This document shows positions 33,147-40,761 of a stretch of DNA of 64,000 nt, piece by piece. The DNA is from Palsa-744 sp963734815 (GTDB lineage: Bacteria > Actinomycetota > Thermoleophilia > Solirubrobacterales > Solirubrobacteraceae): NCBI GenBank assembly GCA_963734815.1, contig CAVTIH010000001.1, positions 868,001-932,000 on the forward strand, given 5' to 3'. The position numbers and the translations under genes are program-made. Position 1 is the stretch's first letter. Each line of letters starts with the position of its first letter. The notes below the pieces were generated by a model. It was not told the origin of the DNA and searched no databases. It worked only from the letters and a program-made list of their open reading frames with translations.

Positions 33147-33772
33147 GCGCACGCACGCCCTACGCGGTCGCCGCCCGCGAGCTGCTGCGCGACACGCTCT
33201 TCGACGCGGCCCGCGCCGAGCTCGAGCAGCGCGCCTGGAGCGAAGTGACGATGGCGGACGTGGCGGCCGCCGCGGGCGTCAGCCGGCAGACGCTGTACAA
33301 GGAGTTTGGCTCGCGCGACGAGTTCGCGCAGGCGTTCGTGCTGCGCGAGGCCGCCGGCTTCATCGGCGCGGTGGAGGGCGCGCTGGACGCGCATCTGGAG
33401 GACCCGCGGGCGGCGCTCACGGCGGCGTTCGGGCTGTTTCTCACGGCCGCCGCCGAGGATCCGCTGATCCGCGCCGCGATCCGCGGCGGCGGGGAGATGC
33501 TGCCGTTCGTCACCACCCACGGCCAGACCCTTGTTGAGGGCGCCGCCGAGCGTCTGCGCTGGGCGATCGCCACACGCTGGCCGCAGGCGGAAGAACACGA
33601 CGTGGCGCTGCTGGCGGAGTGCGTGGTGCGTCTGGCGATCAGCTACGCCACGCTGCCCGTTGCCCCGGCGGGGATGACCGCCTCCTCGATCGGCGAGCTC
33701 TTGGGGCCGTTCATCGACCGCGCGCTACAGCTGCACGAGCTGGACGTCAGCCCCGCAGCTGCGCGCGCTTGA
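33143..33772 (+). CDS. TetR-family regulator of the alkane operon (AlkX-like)
   Basis: The GTG at 33143 overlaps the rubredoxin stop, giving 209 residues. The HTH is at ~15-60 (FDAARAELEQRAWSEVTMAD, then AAAAGVSRQTLYKEFGSRDE). The C-terminal half is the helical ligand-binding domain. Third place in an alkB-rubredoxin-tetR operon is the arrangement in several actinobacteria, where the regulator senses fatty acids or alkane products. Its last 26 bp overlap the convergent acyl-CoA ligase gene. Confidence 0.85.
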   Translation: MSARTPYAVAARELLRDTLFDAARAELEQRAWSEVTMADVAAAAGVSRQTLYKEFGSRDEFAQAFVLREAAGFIGAVEGALDAHLEDPRAALTAAFGLFLTAAAEDPLIRAAIRGGGEMLPFVTTHGQTLVEGAAERLRWAIATRWPQAEEHDVALLAECVVRLAISYATLPVAPAGMTASSIGELLGPFIDRALQLHELDVSPAAARA

Positions 33773-35330
33773 CCTTACCGCTGGTGGTCTTCGGCAGCTC
33801 CGCCGCGAAGTCGACGATGCGGGGGTACTTGTAGGGGGCGGTGAGGTGCTTGACGTGCTCCTGCAGCTCCCGCGCCAGCTCCGGCGATGGGTTGTGGCCG
33901 TCGCGCAGCACCACCACCGCGCGCACCACCGCGCCGCGCTCCTCGTCGGGGGCCGACACCGCCGCGGCCTCCGCGACCGCGTGGTGGGCGACAAGCGCCG
34001 ACTCCACCTCGAAGGGCCCGATGCGATAGCCGGCGGAGACGATCACATCGTCGGTGCGGCCCTCGAAGTAGAGGTAGCCATCCTCGTCTCGGTGCACCCG
34101 GTCGCCGGTGTGCCACGGTTCACCCGCGCCACGGTCGACGATGCTCCAGCCGCGCGCCCGCACCGCCGCGCCCGGCTCGTATGGGGCGCTCCTCGGATCG
34201 CCCGTGCGCTCGACCTCCTCGCCCATATAGCCAAGGAAGAACGTCGGCACGCTCGCCGGGTCGGCCACCAGCTCGCCGTCCACCACGTCCAGCCGCACTC
34301 CGGGCAGCGCACGTCCCATCGATCCAGGGCGCGGCTGCTGCGTCAGCGGCATCCCGGTGAGCTGCCCCGTCTCGGTCTGCCCATACCCGTCGCGGATGTA
34401 GAGGCCGGTTGTCTCGTGCCAGGCGTGCAGTACCGCTGGGTTGAGTGCCTCCCCGGCGGCGACCATCCCGCGCAGGTCGGGCAGCGGCGCGAGCGTGGCG
34501 CGCTTGGCGATCACGCGGTACTCGGTCGGCGCCATGCACAGCACGTTGACCCGCTCCCGCGCCAGCAGCTCAAGGCGCTCAGCGGGATCGAAGCGCGCGT
34601 CGTGCAGCAGCGCGGCGGCACCGGAGAGCCAGGGAGCGATGAACACGTTGCGCGCCGACTTCGACCAGCCCGAGGCGGCGGTGCACCACACCAGCTCGCC
34701 GGCGTGCGCGCCCAGCCAGTGGGCGGCCTGCAGGCGCTGGCCGAGCAGGTAGCGCTGCCCGTGCAGCACCGCCTTGGGCTCGCCGGCGGTGCCGCTGGTG
34801 AAGGTGATCAGGCAGGGATCCTCGGGCGCCAGCTCGGCGGCCGGCGCTGGTTGGGCGTCGAAAAGGGAGTCGTCGGGCACGAGCACCACCTTGATGTCCG
34901 CGGCGCTCCAACCACTGCTTTCGGCGCCACCCGGCGTGGTGGTCGGTGCGATCGGCTCGGATGGTTCCCCCTCCAGCGCGGCCTCCAGCTCACCCCGGTT
35001 GCGCTCGTCTGCGACGACCAGCCGTGGCCGGGCGACGGCGAGTCGCAGACGCAGGTCCTTGGCGCGCAGCTGCTCGGTGCAGGGCAGCACCACGGCGCCG
35101 AGACGAAAGCAGGCGAGCATCGTGAGCACCCACTCGGGGCGGTTGCCGATCAGCGTCATCACGACATCCCCGCGCCCCACACCGCGGCGGGCGAGCGCGC
35201 CGGCGAGACGGGCGCTGCGCTCGGCCACCTCACCGAAGTTCCACTCGCGGCGTGTGCCGTCGCGGGCGAGCTCCACCAGCGCGAGCTCCCGCGGCGGCAG
35301 CGAGTCCAACACGTCGCGGGCGAAGTTCAC
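33747..35330 (-). CDS. Acyl-CoA synthetase (AMP-forming)
   Basis: I chose GTG 35330 (GGGAGA upstream; the protein then starts VNFARDVLDSLPPRELALVE, as in relatives), giving 527 residues. ANL-superfamily motifs are present: TFTSGTAGEPKAV (phosphate loop, ~193-205), GYGQTET (~342-348), YFEGRTDDVI (~430-440) and the C-terminal catalytic lysine in KTTSGKVKR. It resembles medium-chain acyl-CoA ligases. It would activate the fatty acids made from alkanes by AlkB, using ATP and CoA. It is convergent with and overlaps the tetR gene by 26 bp, so the two transcripts are antisense at their ends. Confidence 0.9.
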   Translation of the reverse strand: MNFARDVLDSLPPRELALVELARDGTRREWNFGEVAERSARLAGALARRGVGRGDVVMTLIGNRPEWVLTMLACFRLGAVVLPCTEQLRAKDLRLRLAVARPRLVVADERNRGELEAALEGEPSEPIAPTTTPGGAESSGWSAADIKVVLVPDDSLFDAQPAPAAELAPEDPCLITFTSGTAGEPKAVLHGQRYLLGQRLQAAHWLGAHAGELVWCTAASGWSKSARNVFIAPWLSGAAALLHDARFDPAERLELLARERVNVLCMAPTEYRVIAKRATLAPLPDLRGMVAAGEALNPAVLHAWHETTGLYIRDGYGQTETGQLTGMPLTQQPRPGSMGRALPGVRLDVVDGELVADPASVPTFFLGYMGEEVERTGDPRSAPYEPGAAVRARGWSIVDRGAGEPWHTGDRVHRDEDGYLYFEGRTDDVIVSAGYRIGPFEVESALVAHHAVAEAAAVSAPDEERGAVVRAVVVLRDGHNPSPELARELQEHVKHLTAPYKYPRIVDFAAELPKTTSGKVKRAQLRG

Positions 35331-35383
35331 GCCGGTATTCTCCCTGTACACGCCGACCCCCGACTACCTGGAGCGCCCGAGAC

Positions 35384-36598
35384 ATGGCTGTAGCCCCTTC
35401 GCCGTACACGGAGAAGACCGACGAGCAGAAGGCGATCACCGAGATGGTGCGCCAGTTCGCCGACGAGCAGATCATCCCCAACGCCGAGCACTACGACCAC
35501 GAGGACTCCTTCCCGGAGCCGATCGTGGAGCAGATGAAGGAGCTGGGGCTGTTCGGGGTGACGATCCCCGAGGAGTACGGGGGAATGGGACTGGATTTGA
35601 CGACGTACGCGATGATCGTGGAGGAGCTCTCGCGCGGGTGGATCTCGATCTCGGGGGTTGTCAACACGCACTTCATCGGCTCCTACCTGCTGATGAAGTT
35701 CGGCAGCGAGGAGCAGCGCCAGAAGTACCTGCCGCGGATGGCGACGGGCGAGATCCGGGCGGCGTTCTCGCTCTCCGAGCCGGAGCTCGGCAGCGACGTG
35801 CAGGCGATCAAGACCTCCGCCAAGAAGGGCGAGGACGGGAAGTACGAGATCAACGGCCAGAAGATGTGGGTCACCAACGGGCTGCTCTCCGCGCTGGTGT
35901 TCGTGCTCGTCAAGACCGACCCCGAGGCGCAGCCGCGCCACAAGGGCTTCACGTGCTTCATTGCCGAAAAAGAGCCCGGCGCCGGCGAGAACTCGGGCGA
36001 GTACGCGGGTCTGACGGTGCCGCCGAAGATCAAGAAGATGGGCTACAAGGGCGTGGAGTCCACCGAGCTGGTGTTCGACGGATATCGCTGTCCGGCCGAG
36101 AACGTGCTCGGCGGTGAGGAGGCGGGCCTGAACAAGGGCTTCTCGCAGATGATGGACGCGCTGGAGGTCGGCCGCGTGAACGTGGCGGCGCGCGGGGTGG
36201 GGATCGCCCAGCGGGCGATGGAGCTGGCGCTGAAATACTCCCAGGAGCGCAAGACGTTCGGCAAGCCGATCGCCGAGCACCAGGCGATCCAGTTCAAGCT
36301 GGCAGACATGGCGACGCAGGTGGACGCGGCGCGCCTGCTGACGTTGCGCGCGGCGCGGTTGAAGGATGCGGGCGAGCGCTCGGACCTGGAGGCGGGGATG
36401 GCGAAGCTGTTCGCCTCCGAGGCGGGGCGCTTCTGCGTGGAGGAGTCCCTGCGGATCCACGGCGGGTACGGGTACTCCAAGGAGTACGAGATCGAGCGCC
36501 TCTACCGCGATGCCCCGCTGCTGCTGATCGGCGAGGGCACCTCGGAGATCCAGCGGATGGTGATCGGCCGCAAGCTGCTGCAGCGCCACAAGCTGTAG
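35384..36598 (+). CDS. Acyl-CoA dehydrogenase; candidate methylsuccinyl-CoA dehydrogenase
   Basis: The ATG at 35384 gives 404 residues with a complete acyl-CoA dehydrogenase fold. Visible segments are LFGVTIPEEYGG (~62-73), AFSLSEPELGSDVQAI (~125-140), KMWVTNG (~162-168), KKMGYKGVESTELVFDGYR (~210-229) and RIHGGYGYSKEYEIERLYRD, then LLIGEGTSEIQ. The wording of GYGYSKEYEIERLYRDA and VNTHFIG matches the enzyme encoded beside ccr and the ethylmalonyl-CoA mutase gene in streptomycetes. It could therefore oxidise methylsuccinyl-CoA to mesaconyl-CoA instead of serving beta-oxidation. The family is certain; the substrate is inference from the other pathway genes in this window. Confidence 0.9.
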   Translation: MAVAPSPYTEKTDEQKAITEMVRQFADEQIIPNAEHYDHEDSFPEPIVEQMKELGLFGVTIPEEYGGMGLDLTTYAMIVEELSRGWISISGVVNTHFIGSYLLMKFGSEEQRQKYLPRMATGEIRAAFSLSEPELGSDVQAIKTSAKKGEDGKYEINGQKMWVTNGLLSALVFVLVKTDPEAQPRHKGFTCFIAEKEPGAGENSGEYAGLTVPPKIKKMGYKGVESTELVFDGYRCPAENVLGGEEAGLNKGFSQMMDALEVGRVNVAARGVGIAQRAMELALKYSQERKTFGKPIAEHQAIQFKLADMATQVDAARLLTLRAARLKDAGERSDLEAGMAKLFASEAGRFCVEESLRIHGGYGYSKEYEIERLYRDAPLLLIGEGTSEIQRMVIGRKLLQRHKL

Positions 36599-36706
36599 CC
36601 GTCAATGTCTGCGTGCGCCCCTCCAGGTAAGGAGGAGTGCAATCGTGAAGATATTTGGTAGGGGCGTGTAGGCTATGCGCAGCGGGAGCGGCGGACAGGA
36701 GGAGAC

Positions 36707-37075
36707 ATGGCAGAAGACGCCAAGGGGTTGATCGAGCTCGCGGTGCGCAGGTTCGTCCGAGAGGTGCCGGCGCTTGAGCCGATCAAGCTGGTGGTGGGGG
36801 TGGAACTGCGAGGGCGCGGCGACGTGCAGCACTTCCGGCTGGAGATGCCCGAGGTCAAGGTGACGAAGGGCCCGGCCGGCGACGCGCGCGTGCGTGTGGA
36901 CATGCGCCGCGAGTTCTTCAACGTGATGGCACGCGAAGCGAAGGTTGCGGACTGGATCGAGGCGTTTACTTACGGCCAGGCGAAGGCGTCTGGCCCGGAG
37001 CAGTTCCTGAAGCTGATCGTCAACGTCGTGGAGCGTCAGCAGGAGCGTCTACGCACCCGTCGCGCCCGTCAGTGA
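36707..37075 (+). CDS. Small conserved protein, SCP2-like suspected
   Basis: The ATG at 36707 follows GGAGGA and gives 122 residues with no membrane segment. The pattern LVVGVELRGRGDVQHFRLEM, then VRVDMRREFFNVMA, then WIEAFTYGQAKASGPEQFLK resembles sterol-carrier-protein-2-like domains, in which a basic amphipathic sequence precedes a sheet that binds fatty-acyl or sterol ligands. It lies 108 bp downstream of the acyl-CoA dehydrogenase, so it may assist lipid or acyl-CoA handling. The fold assignment is weak. Its last 7 bases overlap a minus-strand small ORF. Confidence 0.5.
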   Translation: MAEDAKGLIELAVRRFVREVPALEPIKLVVGVELRGRGDVQHFRLEMPEVKVTKGPAGDARVRVDMRREFFNVMAREAKVADWIEAFTYGQAKASGPEQFLKLIVNVVERQQERLRTRRARQ

Positions 37076-37158
37076 TATGACAGGATCTGGTCGGCCAAGA
37101 ACAGGATCGTGGCGATCAGGAAGAAGGACATCAGGATCAAAGAGAAGTTCTCGTTCAT
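37069..37158 (-). CDS. 29-residue single-helix membrane peptide
   Basis: A small ORF on the minus strand reads MNENFSLILMSFFLIATI, then LFLADQILSYH and a TGA. Residues 6-23 form one hydrophobic helix with a short acidic/aromatic tail. A ribosome binding site, GGGAGAG, lies 5 nt before the ATG (37156-37158), and a TATCGT (-10-like) lies 12 nt before it. It sits between the ferredoxin gene and the SCP2-like gene. Size, hydrophobicity and ribosome binding site resemble real single-pass micropeptides that modulate membrane complexes. Confidence 0.45.
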   Translation of the reverse strand: MNENFSLILMSFFLIATILFLADQILSYH

Positions 37159-37219
37159 GGCGCTCTCCCTACGATAGTGGATCCGCAGTTGGGGGTCTAC
37201 CCCTAGGGGGGGTCATACC

Positions 37220-37471
37220 CTAGGCGAGCAGCGCGCCGTCGTCGTACAGCTTGAACACCTTGACCGGGTGGGTGGGATCCGAGTCGACGGCATCGAGACA
37301 GAGACGGCAGAGCACGCACTCGTCGAGGTTCCGCTCGACGATCTCGACCCCTCCGTCGGCGGCCGCGAAGATGTCCACCGGGCAGACCTCCGCGAGCTTG
37401 GCCGCCAGCGCCGCGTCGGAGGCGACTGAGTCGTCGACCTCGACGGCGATGAAGATCCCGTCCCTCCTCAT
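37220..37471 (-). CDS. FixX-like ferredoxin, single [4Fe-4S] cluster
   Basis: An 83-residue protein. Its cysteines are C30 in VCPVDIF and the ECVLCRLC group at C53, C56 and C59. In two-cluster ferredoxins the CP cysteine of the first motif and the CxxCxxC of the second motif bind one shared cluster; here only those remain, as in FixX-type proteins. The ATG overlaps the sucD stop codon (ATGA), so it is co-translated with sucCD. A role as a dedicated electron carrier, for example with an acyl-CoA dehydrogenase/ETF route or a 2-oxoacid oxidoreductase, is possible. The partner is unknown. Confidence 0.7.
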   Translation of the reverse strand: MRRDGIFIAVEVDDSVASDAALAAKLAEVCPVDIFAAADGGVEIVERNLDECVLCRLCLDAVDSDPTHPVKVFKLYDDGALLA

Positions 37472-38394
37472 GCCGCGCTACTCCGCGCCGCGATCTGAGC
37501 CTTGATCATGCCTGGGATCTCCTCGATTCGCTCGGCGACCGTGATGCCGGCCTGCGCCAGGCGCGCGATCTTCTCCGAGGCGGTGTCCTCCTTGCCTTCG
37601 ACGATCGTGCCGGCGTGGCCGAAGCTCATGCCGGGCATCTCGTCCATGAAGCGTCCCGCCATGAACGCGACGATCGGCAGGCGCGAGTTGTGCTCGGTCA
37701 CCCACCGCGCCAGCTCGGCCTCCATTCGCCCGCCCGGCTCGGTGTAGATGACGATGCCCCGCGTCTGCTCGTCGGCCTCGAACAGCGGCATCAACTCGGC
37801 GTAGCTGGAGCCGATGATCGCGTCGCCGCCGATCGACACCGCGGTCGATTGCCCGAGGCCGGCGGCCGACAGCGTCGAGGACATCTCGGTGGTCATGCCC
37901 CCGGAGCGCGAGATCACGCCGATCGGGCCCGGGGTGTAGGCCTGCGCGGCGTTCTTCGCGGGGCCGCCGATGCCGCCCATCTTGATCACGTCGGGCACGA
38001 TGATCCCGAGGCAGTTGGGGCCGATGATGCGGGCGCCGCGCAGGGTGGCGAGCTCGACCATCTCGGCGACGTCGCGGCGGGGGATGCGCTCGGTGACGAT
38101 CACCACCAGCTTGATGCCGTTCTCCACCGCCTCGAACACCGCATCCTTCGTAAACGCCGGTGGCACGGTCACCACCGAGCCGTAGATCGGCGCGCCATGG
38201 TGGGCTACCGCCTGCGCCACGGTGTCAAACACCGGCACCCCGTGCACCTCGCGCCCGAGTCGCCCGGGCGTCACGCCGCCCACGACCTTCGCGCCCGCGC
38301 CGTAGTCCAGGCACTCGCGCGTGAGGTTGACGGCCTCTCGGCCGGTGATGCCCTGCACGATGAACGTGGTATCGGCGTTGATCAGAATGCTCAC
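37468..38394 (-). CDS. sucD: Succinate (or malate)-CoA ligase, alpha subunit
   Basis: The start is GTG 38394, overlapping the sucC stop as GTGA, and the product has 308 residues. Family features are FIVQGITGREAVNLTREC near residue 12, GAKVVGGVTPGRLG (nucleotide fold), GPNCLGIIVPD (~125), a GVISRSGGMTTEMSS strand (the family's SRSGTL region) and SFGHAGTIVEG, whose His is the phosphohistidine (~250). It forms an alpha-beta complex with SucC, making acyl-CoA from a dicarboxylate with nucleotide hydrolysis, or the reverse. A malate-specific enzyme would suit the neighbouring malyl-CoA lyase, but sequence alone does not decide. Confidence 0.9.
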   Translation of the reverse strand: MSILINADTTFIVQGITGREAVNLTRECLDYGAGAKVVGGVTPGRLGREVHGVPVFDTVAQAVAHHGAPIYGSVVTVPPAFTKDAVFEAVENGIKLVVIVTERIPRRDVAEMVELATLRGARIIGPNCLGIIVPDVIKMGGIGGPAKNAAQAYTPGPIGVISRSGGMTTEMSSTLSAAGLGQSTAVSIGGDAIIGSSYAELMPLFEADEQTRGIVIYTEPGGRMEAELARWVTEHNSRLPIVAFMAGRFMDEMPGMSFGHAGTIVEGKEDTASEKIARLAQAGITVAERIEEIPGMIKAQIAARSSAA

Positions 38395-39614
38395 GCGGCT
38401 ACCTCGGGTGGGTCGGCTTGAATCCTCTCGACCGCGCGTCGCGCTGCCTCGTTGAGCGAGACGGAGCGGTCGGCGTAGTCGACCCCGTACTTCCGGAGGA
38501 TCTTGAAGCCCTCTTCCTCCCATGCGCCGGGGATGCGGAAGATCGCGATCTTCTCGGCGGGGTTGTGGCCGAGCTCCAGGCACGCTTTGATCACCCCGCG
38601 CGCGACGATGTCCACGCGCGTGTTGGAGACGATCGACATCATCACCGCGATCTTGTCCACGCCGGGCTTCTGCAGTACGAGCTTGGCCAGCCCGCACGCC
38701 TTCGATACTGAGGGGTTGCCGCCGATCTCGCAGTAGTTGGCGGGGTGGCCACCGTGTGCACGAACGGCGTCGAACAGCGTCAGTGAGCCGCCGCCGGCGC
38801 CGATTACGAGGCCGAGGTTGCCGTCGAACTCGGTCACGTTGCCGGCCACGCCGCGGTGATCCTGGGAGTCGACGGCCTCGCCGGCGAGCTCGAAGGGGGT
38901 GGCCTCGCGCGCCTGGCGGGTCTCCTCCTCGCCGACGCCGAGGTCGGCGAGCAGCTTCTTGTGGCGCCCGCGGGCCTCGTTCTCGATGTCCATGTGCGCG
39001 TCCAGCGCGACGAACGAGCCATCCGCCAGCCGGCCCAGCGGGTTGATCTCGGCGAGCACCATGTCGTTCTCGACGAACAGCTTCGCCAGGCGGGTGAGGA
39101 TCGGGACGAGCTTGTTCAGCGCCGAGCCGGTGACGCCGGTGGCGGCGATCACCTCCTTGGCCTGGAAGTCGCTGAACGGCAGGATGTTGGAGAAGTGCCG
39201 GCGCCCCACCTTGTCGGGCTGCTCCTCGGCGACCTGCTCGATGTCGATGCCGCCCACGGGCGAGAAGATCATCACGGGCTGCTTGCGGATCCCATCCCAC
39301 ACGACCCCGGCGTAGTACTCCTGCTCGACCTCCGCCTTGGGATCGACCAGCACCCCCCGCGGTATATGCCCGTTGATCTCCAGGGCGAGGATGTCGCGCG
39401 CATAGTCTTCGGCCTCCGCGGGCGTGTCGGCGAACTTGACTCCACCGGCCTTCATCCGCCCGCCGCTGAGCACCTGCGACTTGATCACAACCGACCCCCC
39501 GATCCGCTCGGCGATCTGGCGCGCCTGCGCAGGGTCGGTTGTGAAGCCGTAGTCGGTGACGGGGATGCCGGCGCGCTTGACGACCTCGCGCGCCTCGAAC
39601 TCGAAGAACCTCAT
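38391..39614 (-). CDS. sucC: Succinate (or malate)-CoA ligase, beta subunit
   Basis: A 407-residue ATP-grasp protein. It begins MRFFEFEAREVVKRAG, shows VVIKSQVLSGGRMKAGGV (~43-60, nucleotide lysine), VLAEINPLGRLADG (~186-199, metal ligands) and GLVIGAGGGSLTLFDAV (~270-286), then YCEIGGNPS. Usual SucC proteins have a GRGKxGG-type loop; here the loop reads GGRMKAGG. It is first of a sucC-sucD-ferredoxin operon. Upstream on the minus strand TAGGCT lies 10 nt before the ATG, giving a leader of only a few nt. Specificity for succinate or malate is not determined. Confidence 0.9.
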   Translation of the reverse strand: MRFFEFEAREVVKRAGIPVTDYGFTTDPAQARQIAERIGGSVVIKSQVLSGGRMKAGGVKFADTPAEAEDYARDILALEINGHIPRGVLVDPKAEVEQEYYAGVVWDGIRKQPVMIFSPVGGIDIEQVAEEQPDKVGRRHFSNILPFSDFQAKEVIAATGVTGSALNKLVPILTRLAKLFVENDMVLAEINPLGRLADGSFVALDAHMDIENEARGRHKKLLADLGVGEEETRQAREATPFELAGEAVDSQDHRGVAGNVTEFDGNLGLVIGAGGGSLTLFDAVRAHGGHPANYCEIGGNPSVSKACGLAKLVLQKPGVDKIAVMMSIVSNTRVDIVARGVIKACLELGHNPAEKIAIFRIPGAWEEEGFKILRKYGVDYADRSVSLNEAARRAVERIQADPPEVAA

Positions 39615-39651
39615 GCGGCGCGGAAGCCTATACGGTCGCGGGCACGGCGCG

Positions 39652-40026
39652 CTAGCCGGCAGCGATCACGGGCACGTCGTACGCGGCGAACCAGGGGTCG
39701 GCTGTCACGATCGTCAAGCCCTCGTGGCGCGCTTGTGAGATGAGGAGTCGGTCGAATGGGTCGCGGTGATGGAGCGGCAGCTCGCTGATTGCCAGGCCAT
39801 GCTCGGGGGTGAGGCCGAGGATCCGCATTCCCCCTTCGATGACGAGCTCTCGCAGCCGGGGGCAATCGGCAAGCTTGCCGGTGGCGACCTTAATCCCCAC
39901 CTCGGCGAACGACACCACGCTGAAGAACAGCTCGGCCGCCGCCGCGATGGCGTCGTCGGCCGCCTTCGGCAATGTCCGATCGTCGATCTGCCAGAGAACG
40001 ATGTGGGTGTCGAGAAGCAATCTCAT
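39652..40026 (-). CDS. vapC: VapC-type PIN-domain toxin
   Basis: A 124-residue PIN-domain ribonuclease. Conserved acidic residues are in LLLDTHIVLW (Asp near residue 6), SFAEVGIKV (Glu), HRDPFDRLLI (Asp ~93) and TADPWF (Asp ~111). VapC toxins cleave tRNA or rRNA when free of antitoxin. The start overlaps the antitoxin stop codon (ATGA), the normal coupled order antitoxin-toxin. Confidence 0.92.
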   Translation of the reverse strand: MRLLLDTHIVLWQIDDRTLPKAADDAIAAAAELFFSVVSFAEVGIKVATGKLADCPRLRELVIEGGMRILGLTPEHGLAISELPLHHRDPFDRLLISQARHEGLTIVTADPWFAAYDVPVIAAG

Positions 40027-40292
40027 GACAAGAGCTTGTCCTCTTCATCCCATTCGGCGTACATCCGATCGAGCTCCTCCTCGCCGAACTCGCAGTCCTC
40101 GGAGAGAAAGATCTGACCGGCAAGGGCGCCTTTGATCGCGCGGAACTTCTCTCCGGGCTTCGTCTCTGGCTCGATGCGAACCAGCCGCACCACCGGCACT
40201 CCACCGCGAGCGATCTCAACGTCCTCGCCAGCCTCCACCCGCGCCAGCAGGCGCGAAAGGTCTGTCTTTGCTTGGCCGACATTCACTCGCAT
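40023..40292 (-). CDS. Phd/YefM-family antitoxin
   Basis: The ATG at 40292 gives 89 residues: MRVNVGQAKTDLSRLLARVE, then GEDVEIARGGVPVVRLV, the standard Phd/YefM DNA-binding N-terminus (VNVxxAKxxLSxLLxxVxxGE). The C-terminal part, rich in Glu and Trp (DRMYAEWDEEDKLLS), would wrap the toxin. TACAAT lies 6 nt upstream, so the mRNA is leaderless. Starting 36 nt further upstream would put the -10 inside the coding region. Confidence 0.88.
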   Translation of the reverse strand: MRVNVGQAKTDLSRLLARVEAGEDVEIARGGVPVVRLVRIEPETKPGEKFRAIKGALAGQIFLSEDCEFGEEELDRMYAEWDEEDKLLS

Positions 40293-40298
40293 GGCCGG

Positions 40299-40331
40299 AT
40301 TGTAGCGTGCTTGGCCAAGGGTGGCCAAGGG
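40299..40331 (-). promoter_or_regulatory. Promoter and repeat operator of the phd-vapC pair
   Basis: On the minus strand TTGGCC, 18 nt, TACAAT (40304-40299) and 6 nt lead to the ATG. The region holds two near-identical 10-bp repeats containing TGGCCAAGG (40311-40320 and 40321-40330), and CTTGGCCAAG (40310-40319) is a perfect palindrome. They overlap the spacer and -35, the usual operator position for autorepression by the antitoxin-toxin complex. Confidence 0.55.
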
Positions 40332-40449
40332 TGAGTGCTATCTTGCCTACTACTGCTTCGGCAATGAGGGCGTGGTCTCCGAGCGGGTATGCGGAGCGCT
40401 TGGAGAGCTGGGCTGGGCTCCGGTGCCGGGGCTGGCTCGAGACCCCGAC

Positions 40450-40761
40450 TCAGCAGTCGGCGAGTGCTCGCAGCGTCTCGCAGATCTCGTGACGCCTGGG
40501 GCCGAGCGCGCCGGCTCGTTCGGTGAGCGCGGATCGCACGATGGGCTCGAGGTTGTCGAAAGACGCGGCACATTCGACATGCAGCCCCTCGCGTGGTCCG
40601 AGCGCTATCTCGGTTGGGATTCCGCGCACCGTGCGGCTGACCGGAGCGGCCACGACGCTGTTCAAGACCGGCACCGCCTCCGAGCGCGTGACAATCAGGT
40701 ATGGCCGACGCTTGTCTTCGGCCTCCGCCCACCAGATCTCCCCCTGCTGGGGGATGTTCAC
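40450..40761 (-). CDS. MazF/PemK-like endoribonuclease
   Basis: A 103-residue protein whose start is GTG 40761. It reads QQGEIWWAEAEDKRRPYLIV (the MazF N-terminal strand and R-P-x-(V/L) motif), then VVAAPVSRTVRGIPTEIALG and VECAASFDNLEPIV, which fit the MazF/PemK SH3-like fold. The start codon overlaps the stop codon of the malyl-CoA lyase gene upstream, so it is translated with a metabolic gene. No antitoxin gene is visible next to it. It may be a lone toxin, or the antitoxin is encoded elsewhere. Confidence 0.8.
   Translation of the reverse strand: MNIPQQGEIWWAEAEDKRRPYLIVTRSEAVPVLNSVVAAPVSRTVRGIPTEIALGPREGLHVECAASFDNLEPIVRSALTERAGALGPRRHEICETLRALADC

Noticed and set aside
33846..35393. 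Plus-strand 515-residue frame opposite the acyl-CoA ligase
   Set aside because: Mirror frame: the ligase on the minus strand carries all ANL motifs.
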